In this document: in pieces, positions 8,780 through 16,447 of the stretch
How the letters are laid out: each line of letters begins with the position of its first letter
How positions within the stretch are numbered: the first letter of the stretch is position 1
Assembly (NCBI RefSeq): GCF_003122485.1
Contig: NZ_JRFU01000008.1
Span: 1 to 52,072 of the forward strand
DNA length: 52,072 nucleotides
Direction of reading: 5' to 3'
From: Eubacterium ramulus
GTDB lineage: Bacteria > Bacillota > Clostridia > Lachnospirales > Lachnospiraceae
The notes under the pieces: model-generated
Database searches by the model: none
Told to the model about the DNA's origin: nothing
What the model saw: the letters and a program-made list of their open reading frames with translations, nothing else
Program-made: the position numbers and the translations under genes

Positions 8780-9736
8780 TTAATCTACAAATACGTCGGT
8801 ATAGGCTTCTGCCATATCCGGATATGGACTTTCTTCTGCAAATTTACATGCTTCCTGAATCTCTTTTTCTACCATCTCTTTAATCTCAGCAATTTCTTCG
8901 TCTGTCAGAAGTTTCTTATCCTCAAGGATCTTCAGTGGTTCTTTTGCTTTCCACTCTTCTACTTCTTCCTCCGGACGATACAGACCAGGATCACCTACGT
9001 GATGTCCCTGCCAACGGTAAGTCATACACTCAATAATGGTTGGTCCGCCGCCTTTTCTTGCTTTTTCTACTGCTTTCTGTGCTTCTTCATATACTTTAAA
9101 TACGTCATTTCCATCAATTGTGATACCTTCGATACCGTATCCTGCGGCACGTTTTGCAATATGATACTCTTTTGTTACACGACGGATATCTACGGAAATA
9201 CCATACAGGTTATTTTCTACCACATACACGATTGGGAGATCCCAGGCTGCTGCCATGTTGATGCTCTCATGGAATGTTCCTTCATTGGAAGCGGAATCAC
9301 CGAAGAAACATACGGTAACTTCATCTGTTCCCATGTATTTGGATGCATATGCGGAACCAGTTGCGATTGGAATCTCTCCGCCTACGATACCGTTTGCACC
9401 AAGAATACCTTTGTCCATTGCCATGATATGCATGGATCCACCTTTACCTTTGGAGTATCCGGTTGCTTTTCCGAGGATTTCTGCCATCATCTTGTTCAGA
9501 TCTGCCCCTCTGGAAACCAGATGTCCGTGTCCACGATGTGTACTTCCGATAAAGTCACGTTCCTCTAATGCGCCACATACGCCGGCTGCTACTGCCTCTT
9601 CCCCAAGATACAGATGTGCCAGTCCCGGCATCAGACCTCTTTTATAAAACTCAAATACTTCTTCCTCAAATCTTCTGGTCCGATACATAATTGTGTAAAA
9701 CTCTTTTGCTTTCTGTTTTTGTTCCTGCTTTGTCAC
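8780..9736 (-). CDS. acoA: 2-oxo-acid/acetoin dehydrogenase E1 alpha subunit
   Basis: Binds thiamine diphosphate and cleaves the substrate. In acetoin dehydrogenase the products are acetaldehyde and an acetyl group passed to lipoamide. The ThDP/Mg motif GDSASNEGTFHESINMAA ending in VVENN is complete. FYKRGLMPGLAHLYLGEEA and HHVGDPGLYR fit AcoA. The start codon is GTG, 7 nt after AGGAAGG. It is the first gene of the operon, about 60 bp downstream of a perfect sigma-54 promoter and divergent from an AcoR-like activator. The 318-residue length is normal. A branched-chain or pyruvate E1 is the alternative. Confidence 0.93.
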   Translation of the reverse strand: MTKQEQKQKAKEFYTIMYRTRRFEEEVFEFYKRGLMPGLAHLYLGEEAVAAGVCGALEERDFIGSTHRGHGHLVSRGADLNKMMAEILGKATGYSKGKGGSMHIMAMDKGILGANGIVGGEIPIATGSAYASKYMGTDEVTVCFFGDSASNEGTFHESINMAAAWDLPIVYVVENNLYGISVDIRRVTKEYHIAKRAAGYGIEGITIDGNDVFKVYEEAQKAVEKARKGGGPTIIECMTYRWQGHHVGDPGLYRPEEEVEEWKAKEPLKILEDKKLLTDEEIAEIKEMVEKEIQEACKFAEESPYPDMAEAYTDVFVD

Positions 9737-9794
9737 GTCAAACCTTCCTCCCTTTCAACAATTTGATTGTGATTTTCTTGTTACTCTATATTCA

Positions 9795-9809
9795 GCAAAA
9801 CTTGTGCCA
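9795..9809 (-). promoter_or_regulatory. Sigma-54 (-24/-12) promoter of the acoABC-lpdA operon
   Basis: On the minus strand the sequence reads TGGCAC, 5 nt, TTGC, a perfect fit to the RpoN consensus with correct GG-to-GC spacing. It is about 60 bp upstream of the acoA GTG codon and faces the operon. The adjacent activator carries the GAFTGA loop needed to engage sigma-54. Confidence 0.9.
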
Positions 9810-9858
9810 ATTTTTTCTGATTATTTCCTGCTTTTCTATCATTTTATCCGATTTTTAT

Positions 9859-9992
9859 GTGACATTTTGGCGCATGTGTGCTATTATCTTGTGTGACACA
9901 TATTTGTATGGCACACTTCTGGGTGGCACACTTTTGTGCAGCACTCCTTTAAGCGACACACTTTTCGTATTGCAGTTTGTTGTCACACTTTT
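9859..9992. promoter_or_regulatory. Repeated upstream activator sites for the AcoR-like regulator
   Basis: This part of the 358-bp divergent intergenic region carries a run of related sites of the form GnCACACTT or TGACACA, for example at 9892-9900, 9910-9920, 9925-9935, 9954-9965 and 9982-9992. They lie 80-200 bp upstream of the sigma-54 promoter, where enhancer-binding proteins normally dock. The same TGACACA/GGCACAC vocabulary recurs upstream of the second activator (25331-25410). The binding protein is inferred to be the divergent AcoR-like regulator. Confidence 0.6.
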
Positions 9993-10094
9993 ATATGATA
10001 TTCTTGATGCTACATTTTCTGTACAGCAGATGTGTACACATAACACTACTTATAACTAAATGTAAATGGGATATTTTACAGGGGAGGAGATTTT

Positions 10095-12230
10095 ATGATT
10101 TCAGATACTTATCTGTCTGCCTTAAAGCAGGCACGCAAAGATTTTATGGAAGGAACCGGTCATCCGGAAATGATCATTCGGGAAGAAGTGCTGGATTCCT
10201 GGCGGCGTTCCCGGGCATTTCATATCAATGCACAGGATGCCCGCTGCAACATTTTGACACAGGAGCAATTACAGGAAGCCATTGCAGAAAATCAGGTCCT
10301 TTACGATATCGCATCTTCCTTCATTGATTATCTGTACCAGATCGTAAAAGGCTCCGGATTTATGATCATGTTTGCAGATCAAAACGGGCATGTTCTGAAA
10401 CTTGTAGGAGATGCAGACATTGTAGAAACGGCTAAAAATCAGGATATTCCATTGACAGAAGGCAGCTGTCGTCTGGAATCGGTGCTTGGCACAAATGCCA
10501 TCGGCACACCATTGTTTTCCGGTAAACCAATCCAGCTGTTTGCTTATGAGCACTATTTTGAGCTGAGTTCTAACTGGACCTGTTCCGGTGCTCCGATTCT
10601 GCTCAAAGACCAAATTCTCGGTGTCATCTGCATCAGCGGTTCCTGGGAACGGGCACATCCCCACACCCTTGGCATGATAATGTCTGCTGCCGAAGCAATT
10701 TCCCGTCAGCTTTATCTGACCGAAGCAAACGAACATCTGATTGCTATGCGAAATCAGCTTCAGACCAGTATTGATTCCATTCACAGCGGTATTGTTCTGC
10801 TGGATGCAGATTATAACATTTCATATGTAAATGCGATCACACTGCGTACTCTGAATTTTGCGAAAGAGGACATGTTAAATCATTCCTACCGGGAGATTTT
10901 TCCAAATCTGGAACTTGAAAAATTAAAAGAAAATACCTACGATTTTGAAACAACCGTCTGCGGAAAACAGGAAGCCTTTAAATGCTATATCAGCATTAAA
11001 TTTGTGGCACCAACCAACTACAGCAACAAAGAAAGTTTTCTGATTTCTTTCCGGAAAACAGAATATATCCAGCAGCTAGCTAACAAAGTTATGGGTTCGG
11101 ACGCTCATTATACTTTTCAGAACATTATCGGCGAATGTCCTGCACTACAGCGTTTAAAAGGTCTTGCCTTAAAGGTTGCTCAGGGAAATACCAGTGTTCT
11201 GATCACCGGGGAAAGTGGAACCGGAAAAGAATTGTTCGCCCAGTCCATCCACAATAACAGTCCACATTCAAACGGTCCTTTCGTTGCCATCAACTGTGGT
11301 GCGATTCCGAAAGATCTGATTGAAAGTGAGCTGTTCGGCTACGATTCCGGCGCTTTTACCGGGGCAAAAAAAGAAGGTCGCGCCGGTAAATTTGAGCTGG
11401 CAAACGGTGGCACAATCTTTCTGGATGAAATTGGTGATATGCCTTACGAAGTACAGGTGCGGCTGCTGCGTGTCCTTCAGGAAAAATCTGTCACACGTAT
11501 CGGCGGTAAGAAATCCATTCCATTAAATGTGCGCGTCATTGCAGCGACCAATGTCAATCTGGAAGAAGCGATTGAAAATCACGTATTCCGAAGCGATCTG
11601 TATTATCGGCTGAATGTTTTTAGTCTGCATATTCCTCCGCTTCGCGAACGTGGTAATGACATTTTTCTGCTGACAGATCACTTTCTACAGAAGTATCAGA
11701 ATCCGAAAAGTGAACCGATCACAAAAATTTCAGAAGAAGTTCGAACAATCTTTGCAGCATATACCTGGCCGGGCAATATCCGGGAACTGGAAAATGTAAT
11801 TGAACGCTGCTGTATTCTGACCTCTAACGGAACACTGACAAAAGAAGCCCTTCCTTCCAATATGCAGCATGTCCTAGAAAACCAAAATCAGATACAGTCA
11901 GAAAATGACATGAAAACAACGGCAGCCAGTTCTGCATCACCTGTTGTTTCCGGCAATTTGCCACTAACAGACATCCCTGCTGAAAATATGTCATCGGTTC
12001 AGGATACTTTTGTATCCCCGACAGAATCCGTGATGAACACGGATCACATCACTTCAGCTATTACCGCTGAAGAATCGGAGAAATTACTGATTATCGAACA
12101 TCTGAAACAATCCGGTGGAAATGTAAAAAAAGCATCCGACAGCCTTGGTATAAGCCGCCGCACGCTTTATCGTAAACTTGAAAAATATGAAATTGATCCG
12201 GCAGAAATCCGATATCTGACTCACCGATAG
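10095..12230 (+). CDS. acoR: Sigma-54-dependent AcoR-like transcriptional activator
   Basis: Enhancer-binding protein expected to switch on the divergent aco operon. The 711 residues contain an N-terminal GAF-type sensor (about 65-210, with LTEGSCRLESVLGTNAIGT typical of AcoR), a PAS domain (about 220-325), an AAA+ domain with Walker A GESGTGKE (372-379) and the sigma-54 loop GAFTGA (419-424), a variable Ser/Thr-rich linker (about 590-660) and a Fis-type helix-turn-helix (about 670-705, ASDSLGISRRTLYRKL). The ATG has a GGGGAGGAG site. A small-molecule inducer such as acetoin is inferred. A paralogue lies at 25485-27494. Confidence 0.92.
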   Translation: MISDTYLSALKQARKDFMEGTGHPEMIIREEVLDSWRRSRAFHINAQDARCNILTQEQLQEAIAENQVLYDIASSFIDYLYQIVKGSGFMIMFADQNGHVLKLVGDADIVETAKNQDIPLTEGSCRLESVLGTNAIGTPLFSGKPIQLFAYEHYFELSSNWTCSGAPILLKDQILGVICISGSWERAHPHTLGMIMSAAEAISRQLYLTEANEHLIAMRNQLQTSIDSIHSGIVLLDADYNISYVNAITLRTLNFAKEDMLNHSYREIFPNLELEKLKENTYDFETTVCGKQEAFKCYISIKFVAPTNYSNKESFLISFRKTEYIQQLANKVMGSDAHYTFQNIIGECPALQRLKGLALKVAQGNTSVLITGESGTGKELFAQSIHNNSPHSNGPFVAINCGAIPKDLIESELFGYDSGAFTGAKKEGRAGKFELANGGTIFLDEIGDMPYEVQVRLLRVLQEKSVTRIGGKKSIPLNVRVIAATNVNLEEAIENHVFRSDLYYRLNVFSLHIPPLRERGNDIFLLTDHFLQKYQNPKSEPITKISEEVRTIFAAYTWPGNIRELENVIERCCILTSNGTLTKEALPSNMQHVLENQNQIQSENDMKTTAASSASPVVSGNLPLTDIPAENMSSVQDTFVSPTESVMNTDHITSAITAEESEKLLIIEHLKQSGGNVKKASDSLGISRRTLYRKLEKYEIDPAEIRYLTHR

Positions 12231-12279
12231 GATAACAAAAGCGGAACAAACATTCATTATATCACCGAAAAATGATGTA

Positions 12280-12350
12280 AAAGAGAGCAGAAAAACTTAC
12301 CTCTGCAGCTGACGGTCGTCTTGCCGGGAAAAGTTTCCTCTGCTCTCTTT
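12280..12350. terminator. Long bidirectional hairpin with conserved apex (copy 1)
   Basis: A 12-bp perfect outer stem (AAAGAGAGCAGA and its complement) encloses a second AAACTT/AAGTTT stem. The apical part on the minus strand has loop GACCGTCA (12310-12317). It lies between the convergent acoR-like and merR-like genes, the place for a bidirectional terminator. The outer stem differs from those at 27521, 27714 and 41855, but the apex is related. The remainder of 12231-12394 holds nothing else that I recognise. Confidence 0.7.
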
Positions 12351-12394
12351 ATTTACGTTATTTTTTATCAGAAAGTCTTTCTTCTCTGTTTACC

Positions 12395-13246
12395 TCAACG
12401 TCTGATATAGATCTGAAGCTGCGAAAAGTCTACTTTTTCCGTATCCGTTATTCCCTGAAATGTCGTATCCAGTAAACACTCATCGATCAGATTTCCCTCT
12501 GTCTTTATATCATGTTGTTTCGCCCATTCCAGCAATTCGTCTACTGCCTTTCGTTTATATGGCATGTCGAACCGATTCATACACAAATACTCTCCTGCTG
12601 GAAGTGTCTTGATATTTTCACTATACTGCGCTATATCAATTTCTGCGTTCTCCGGCAGATAAATAAATCCACCTGCTTCTTCCAGCCAGTCCTCATTTTC
12701 CAGATTTTTTTCCGGGAAAAATGCTCCCCATCCAAGATCATCTGAAAAATCCTGCTTTCCAAGTTCTTTTCTGATATTCATAAACGTCTGATACAGTTTA
12801 CTTCGTGTCATGAATGTTGTCCCCCATGGCATCATAAACAGCATTCTTTTGGGGAAATATTTGATCATTGGAATCGATACTGTATATAACTCCAGTCCTG
12901 CCCGCTCTAATGCATAAATCCGGTTGTTGATTTTTTCCACTTTACGGTTCATGCTTTCAATATCTGTCAGCATCTTCTCCCGCGATGCCTTCAATCCCTT
13001 CTTGATATTATCCAGACTTTTCTTTTTAATATTCGCCTTGATAACTTCCAGCGGAACATTATTATTCTTCAAAAAAAGAATTTCCCGCAATTCCATGATC
13101 TGACTTGTCGAATATTTCCGGTATCCATTCGTGTCAATAAATTCCGGTTTAAACAAATCAATGGAGTCATAATAAATCAAAGTCTGGCGCGACACCCCAA
13201 CCGTATCTGCCAATTCTTTCACTCCCAACCATTGCCTGTCTTCCAT
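12395..13246 (-). CDS. MerR-family regulator with GyrI-like effector domain
   Basis: A 283-residue MerR protein. The N-terminal winged helix-turn-helix (about 5-75) shows LADTVGVSRQTLIYYDSI followed by NGYRKYS, the standard MerR wing. A coiled-coil dimerisation helix covers about 85-120. The rest (about 125-283) resembles the GyrI-like ligand-binding domain found in BmrR-type multidrug regulators, without recognisable metal-binding Cys. The ATG follows AGGAGG. It is at the end of a large minus-strand catabolic block and may control it or a multidrug response. The effector is unknown. Confidence 0.85.
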   Translation of the reverse strand: MEDRQWLGVKELADTVGVSRQTLIYYDSIDLFKPEFIDTNGYRKYSTSQIMELREILFLKNNNVPLEVIKANIKKKSLDNIKKGLKASREKMLTDIESMNRKVEKINNRIYALERAGLELYTVSIPMIKYFPKRMLFMMPWGTTFMTRSKLYQTFMNIRKELGKQDFSDDLGWGAFFPEKNLENEDWLEEAGGFIYLPENAEIDIAQYSENIKTLPAGEYLCMNRFDMPYKRKAVDELLEWAKQHDIKTEGNLIDECLLDTTFQGITDTEKVDFSQLQIYIRR

Positions 13247-13288
13247 TTAAGTACCTCCTCTTATGTTGAAAAGTTTATTTGACTTTTA

Positions 13289-13297
13289 CCCCCCCCC
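13289..13297. repeat. Nine-C homopolymer tract upstream of the MerR gene
   Basis: Nine consecutive C residues lie about 45 bp upstream of the MerR-family start codon, in an otherwise AT-rich region. Such tracts are prone to slippage. Its position in the likely promoter spacer region could alter expression, but no promoter could be assigned with confidence. The surrounding stretch 13300-13395 shows nothing else. Confidence 0.5.
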
Positions 13298-13399
13298 AAG
13301 ACCATGGACTGAAAATCGCGCATTGTATTTTCCCATGTAATCATTATAACCGTTTTTTCCTCATATTTGAATTTTTTTTCGAAGTACAAAAAAAGCCGA

Positions 13400-13426
13400 A
13401 AATTCCCGGAATTACTCCGGGAATTT
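13400..13426 (-). terminator. Terminator of the minus-strand catabolic unit
   Basis: A perfect 11-bp stem (AAATTCCCGGA and complement) with a 5-nt loop. On the minus strand it is followed by a run ending in T7, as expected for an intrinsic terminator. It lies about 80 bp beyond the GutM-like gene, the last gene of the unit. Confidence 0.7.
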
Positions 13427-13479
13427 CGTGTTCCGTCATATACGGATATTTTTATGTATCTGCCATCTGATCATACAGT

Positions 13480-13546
13480 AAAGCGGACATTCGCAATCCG
13501 CTTTCGCTACTTGCTCATGAACGCAGTCGCTTTGCGACCTGCGTTC
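13480..13546. repeat. Back-to-back hairpins overlapping the end of the GutM-like gene
   Basis: Two small hairpins follow each other: an 8-bp stem AAAGCGGA with a 9-nt loop at 13480-13504, and GAACGCA-GTCG paired with CGAC-TGCGTTC at 13519-13546. The second encodes the last 10 or so residues of the GutM-like protein. The spacing and GC-rich palindromic character suggest a dispersed palindromic repeat inserted at the gene end. No second copy is in this window. Confidence 0.45.
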
Positions 13547-13941
13547 AGATTACAGCGTTTCCTGTAATCTTCCTGCAAATTGCACACTGCGCGGTAGACT
13601 TTTTTATCCTGTTGCAATTTTGTTACGTCTATAGTCGGAATATATTGACCAATAAGCTGATCGGCCTTTACTTCCCTAGAAGGTTTTAAGAGAATTGAGG
13701 TATATAAATAGCTTGCATCCAGAATCTTTCCCTCCGCATCAGAAGCTGCAAGAACATACATCTGCAATGCGAAAAATTTACCATTGATTCCACGAAAGAC
13801 ACGTGGTGCTTTTGCACCAAGCCGGTGAAGTATGTTATTCATTTTTACTACCTGAAGATATTGAAAGAATCCGGTAATCGCCCAGATTACTCCTACAACA
13901 ATAATAATGTTCGAAATTGTATAAATTGATATATGTCCCAT
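13507..13941 (-). CDS. GutM-like membrane-anchored protein
   Basis: About 144 residues with one N-terminal membrane helix (about 5-25, ISNIIIVVGVIWAITGFF), then a soluble domain. The pattern of a short helix followed by NNILHRLGAKAPRVFRGINGKF and a beta-rich section resembles the GutM family, known as the accessory activator of glucitol operons. The ATG at 13941 has a GGTGA site, and a GTG three codons upstream is the alternative start. The C-terminus is encoded in a palindromic repeat. It lies behind a symporter and two microproteins, so a role in transporter regulation or assembly is possible. Family call is tentative. Confidence 0.6.
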   Translation of the reverse strand: MGHISIYTISNIIIVVGVIWAITGFFQYLQVVKMNNILHRLGAKAPRVFRGINGKFFALQMYVLAASDAEGKILDASYLYTSILLKPSREVKADQLIGQYIPTIDVTKLQQDKKVYRAVCNLQEDYRKRCNLNAGRKATAFMSK

Positions 13942-13967
13942 ATCTTTCACCAGCCTTTTTCAAAATT

Positions 13968-14093
13968 CTATTTCGTGTTTTCCTGTTCTTTTCGTTTTTT
14001 TGCTTTTCCAACTCCAATCAGGCAGCTCACTGCAAAAAATGCCATAATGCACATTACACCTATCATATATACCTGAGCAACACTATCTGCCAT
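13968..14093 (-). CDS. 41-residue single-pass membrane microprotein
   Basis: Begins MADSVAQVYMIGVMCIMAFF and ends with a very basic tail (KAKKRKEQ). One hydrophobic helix (about 8-29) is followed by the positive tail, so the C-terminus should face the cytoplasm. A strong GAAGGAG ribosome site precedes the ATG by 6-8 nt, which supports translation. It sits between another microprotein and the GutM-like gene, behind a sodium:solute symporter. The symporter at 23685 has the same companion arrangement. A small accessory subunit of the symporter is a reasonable guess. No family is recognised. Confidence 0.7.
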   Translation of the reverse strand: MADSVAQVYMIGVMCIMAFFAVSCLIGVGKAKKRKEQENTK

Positions 14094-14111
14094 AATATGT
14101 TCTCCTTCCTG

Positions 14112-14207
14112 TTATTTCTTTCTGTGTGTCAATGTGTAAATTAACTGACCGCATGCACACAGTACAAGAATTAATACGATTGTAATAATAAAAAGTTTTA
14201 AAAACAT
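14112..14207 (-). CDS. 31-residue membrane microprotein behind the symporter gene
   Basis: Starts MFLKLFIITIVLILVLCACG and ends TLTHRKK. It is nearly all one hydrophobic helix with a Cys-Ala-Cys at its end and a basic tail. The CAC-G stretch slightly resembles a lipobox, but the protein is too short for a lipoprotein. The ribosome site CAGGAGGT lies 7 nt before the ATG. The gene starts 15 bp after the symporter stop codon and precedes a second microprotein, suggesting translational linkage and a joint membrane function. Confidence 0.65.
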   Translation of the reverse strand: MFLKLFIITIVLILVLCACGQLIYTLTHRKK

Positions 14208-14221
14208 CCTGTACCTCCTGT

Positions 14222-15718
14222 CTAGTTCTGCTGCTCTCTCATTTTTGCTTCTGCGATCTTGTAATATCCCGGCTCGCCGTTTTTACTTACAAGATTACCG
14301 ATCACGAGAATTACGATTGTCAGAATGCATGTTACATATGCATTCGGTAAAGTTACGCCGATTGCACCTGCAACAGCTGCCTGAATACCGGTAAAGGACC
14401 ATAAAATGTTTGCAATCCAGGAAACTGCCAGTGCTGCGATTGCAACTTTTGAATTTCTTTTCCAGAACAGTCCAAATGCAACCAGGAAGAATACCGGAAT
14501 TACCCATGAGAATACCCATCCGATCGCATCAAGAATCGTCGGTAATGCAGTTGATGTGATCATTGCACATACCGCCAGAATGACGATGAGGATTCTTGTC
14601 ACATTTGTTGCCTGTTTCGGAGTTGCTTTCGGATTAATATAACCAAGATAAATATCATTTACCCAGATAGTGGACGGTGTTAAACTTGTCATTGCAAAGG
14701 TTGAAAGAATTGCTGCCAGCAATGCTGCCAGTAAAACAGCACTGATCCAGCCTGGTAACAGATCAACCAACATTGTCATAGCTGCTTCTTTTGCTCCGGC
14801 TGCCGCATATTCCGGAATCGCACGTGCTGCCAGACCAAGAATGACCGCAAACACACCGAATAAACCATTTAATGGAGCTGCCAGCCATACCGAACGACGG
14901 ATCGTTTTCTCGTCCTTCGCACTCATCATCGTCTGCATCAGCATCTGGGAAATACCCTGACAGAATGTAACTGCAATAATCTGACCTACTGCAAAGGATA
15001 TAAACAGGTTTGCATTTCCAAACACATTTGTCATAAATGATTCTTCACCTGTAAATGTATCCATAATAAAGTTAAAGTTTCCACCCGGCATCTTAAATGC
15101 TACTGCTACTGTCGCAATAATCAGACCAATATACATCACGGTTGCATTTACTACGTTTACAGCACCAAGCTCTTTCATTCCCGCAAAAACAACCCAGAGA
15201 ATACCGATAATCGCACCTACAATAATAGAATTCTGAAGCGGCCATCCCGTCAGTGCGGTAATAACAATACCCATACCCTGACATTCCAGAACAAGTACAC
15301 CCCAAACCTGTCCTGCCATCGTACATGAAATAGCCAATGCCACTCCAGGACCATACATATCTTTTAAAAGTTCCGGTACTGTGGTGATACCAAAATGGCG
15401 AACCCACTGTCCGGTTGCAAAACAGGCTACAACAACCATTAAAACATGCGCCAGGCTGAACCAGATTGCTATTGCGCCCATTCCGTAAGACATTTCAAAT
15501 ACACCTGTAATATGTGCCGAACCTAAAACCGTCAACGCAATCGTCGGTGCCAGTGTAATAACTCCCATGTTACGACCTGCCAGAAGGAAGTCTTTATCAT
15601 CCCCACTTACTGCTGCAGTATGGGCTTTCTTCTTTTCTACCGCCTTTAAAACTATTGAGACGATTGCTACCACTGCTATTTCATATATAATAACAGCAAG
15701 AATCAATCCAACTTTCAT
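14222..15718 (-). CDS. Sodium:solute symporter (SSS family)
   Basis: A 498-residue membrane protein with about 13 hydrophobic helices. SSS features include GSAHITGVFEMSYGMGAIAIWF in the first helices, a long Gly/Ala-rich set of transmembrane helices, and the STFAMTSLTPSTIWVNDIY region typical of the family near residue 345. The ATG follows AAGGAGAGG. It is most like the second symporter of this window (23685-25187) in layout, including two microproteins immediately downstream. Substrate is unknown. The neighbouring enzymes suggest an organic acid. It shares an operon with two MFS carriers and an NTF2-like protein. Confidence 0.9.
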   Translation of the reverse strand: MKVGLILAVIIYEIAVVAIVSIVLKAVEKKKAHTAAVSGDDKDFLLAGRNMGVITLAPTIALTVLGSAHITGVFEMSYGMGAIAIWFSLAHVLMVVVACFATGQWVRHFGITTVPELLKDMYGPGVALAISCTMAGQVWGVLVLECQGMGIVITALTGWPLQNSIIVGAIIGILWVVFAGMKELGAVNVVNATVMYIGLIIATVAVAFKMPGGNFNFIMDTFTGEESFMTNVFGNANLFISFAVGQIIAVTFCQGISQMLMQTMMSAKDEKTIRRSVWLAAPLNGLFGVFAVILGLAARAIPEYAAAGAKEAAMTMLVDLLPGWISAVLLAALLAAILSTFAMTSLTPSTIWVNDIYLGYINPKATPKQATNVTRILIVILAVCAMITSTALPTILDAIGWVFSWVIPVFFLVAFGLFWKRNSKVAIAALAVSWIANILWSFTGIQAAVAGAIGVTLPNAYVTCILTIVILVIGNLVSKNGEPGYYKIAEAKMREQQN

Positions 15719-15835
15719 TTTCTACCTTCCTCTCCTTAACAAGAAAATTTTTTTAAAGAATTAGCGGACTCAGATAGAGTGCTAGAATATACACTTATGA
15801 TTGATTCAAACATTGACACAGAGGAGCTACGCCAA

Positions 15836-16435
15836 TTAATCAAATACTTTACCTGGATCCGGGATTGGATATTCTCCCTTCAGAATATTGTCACGTTGAC
15901 CGGACCACCAGGCAACATTATTGTCTATCGCTTTTACAATTAAGTCCCAGTTTCCATCTGCCATATCGTAATAATATGCCAGACTGTCGTTCACTGCATC
16001 AATTTCGCAGACCTTGCCATCACGGAAGCGCCAGTATTCCACGACCCGCATTTCAACACGCATCCCTTCTCTGCGTTCGCCTTCCAGAAAGCCAGCGTAT
16101 GCACCAATTGGGAATTCACCGGACCATATAAATTCCCATACTAACAAGTCCTCTGTTTCTACTGCAGATTTGTCCGTTATTTGAACATTTTTCCATCCGT
16201 TTCCATCTGCCCGGAAATAACGCGACATGGTTTCAACTGCAAATTCACCATCCATCCACCCCTGTTTTTCAACAGGATTAATCATATGGAATTCCGGCGT
16301 TCTATGCCGATAGTCTTCGGTACAACAATCCTTGAATACATCTTTATCTCCTGCAAACATTCTGTTTACCATGGCTTTTGCAAATTCCAATTTGCTTGTA
16401 GATTCTGTTGCTTTGATGACTTTTACTTCGTTCAT
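15836..16435 (-). CDS. NTF2/SnoaL-like protein
   Basis: A 199-residue soluble protein that looks like the cone-shaped NTF2/SnoaL fold: an N-terminal helix pair (SKLEFAKAMVNRMFAGDKDVF), CCTEDYRHRTPEF, then alternating strands, with YWRFRDGKVCEIDAVNDSLAYY closing the cone. Family members include small-molecule isomerases, cyclases and dehydratases as well as non-catalytic binders. It lies 12 bp after an MFS carrier gene. Its polar pocket residues cannot be assigned to a reaction from sequence. Probably a catabolic enzyme of the same unknown pathway. Confidence 0.7.
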   Translation of the reverse strand: MNEVKVIKATESTSKLEFAKAMVNRMFAGDKDVFKDCCTEDYRHRTPEFHMINPVEKQGWMDGEFAVETMSRYFRADGNGWKNVQITDKSAVETEDLLVWEFIWSGEFPIGAYAGFLEGERREGMRVEMRVVEYWRFRDGKVCEIDAVNDSLAYYYDMADGNWDLIVKAIDNNVAWWSGQRDNILKGEYPIPDPGKVFD

Positions 16436-16447
16436 TAAAAACCCTCC

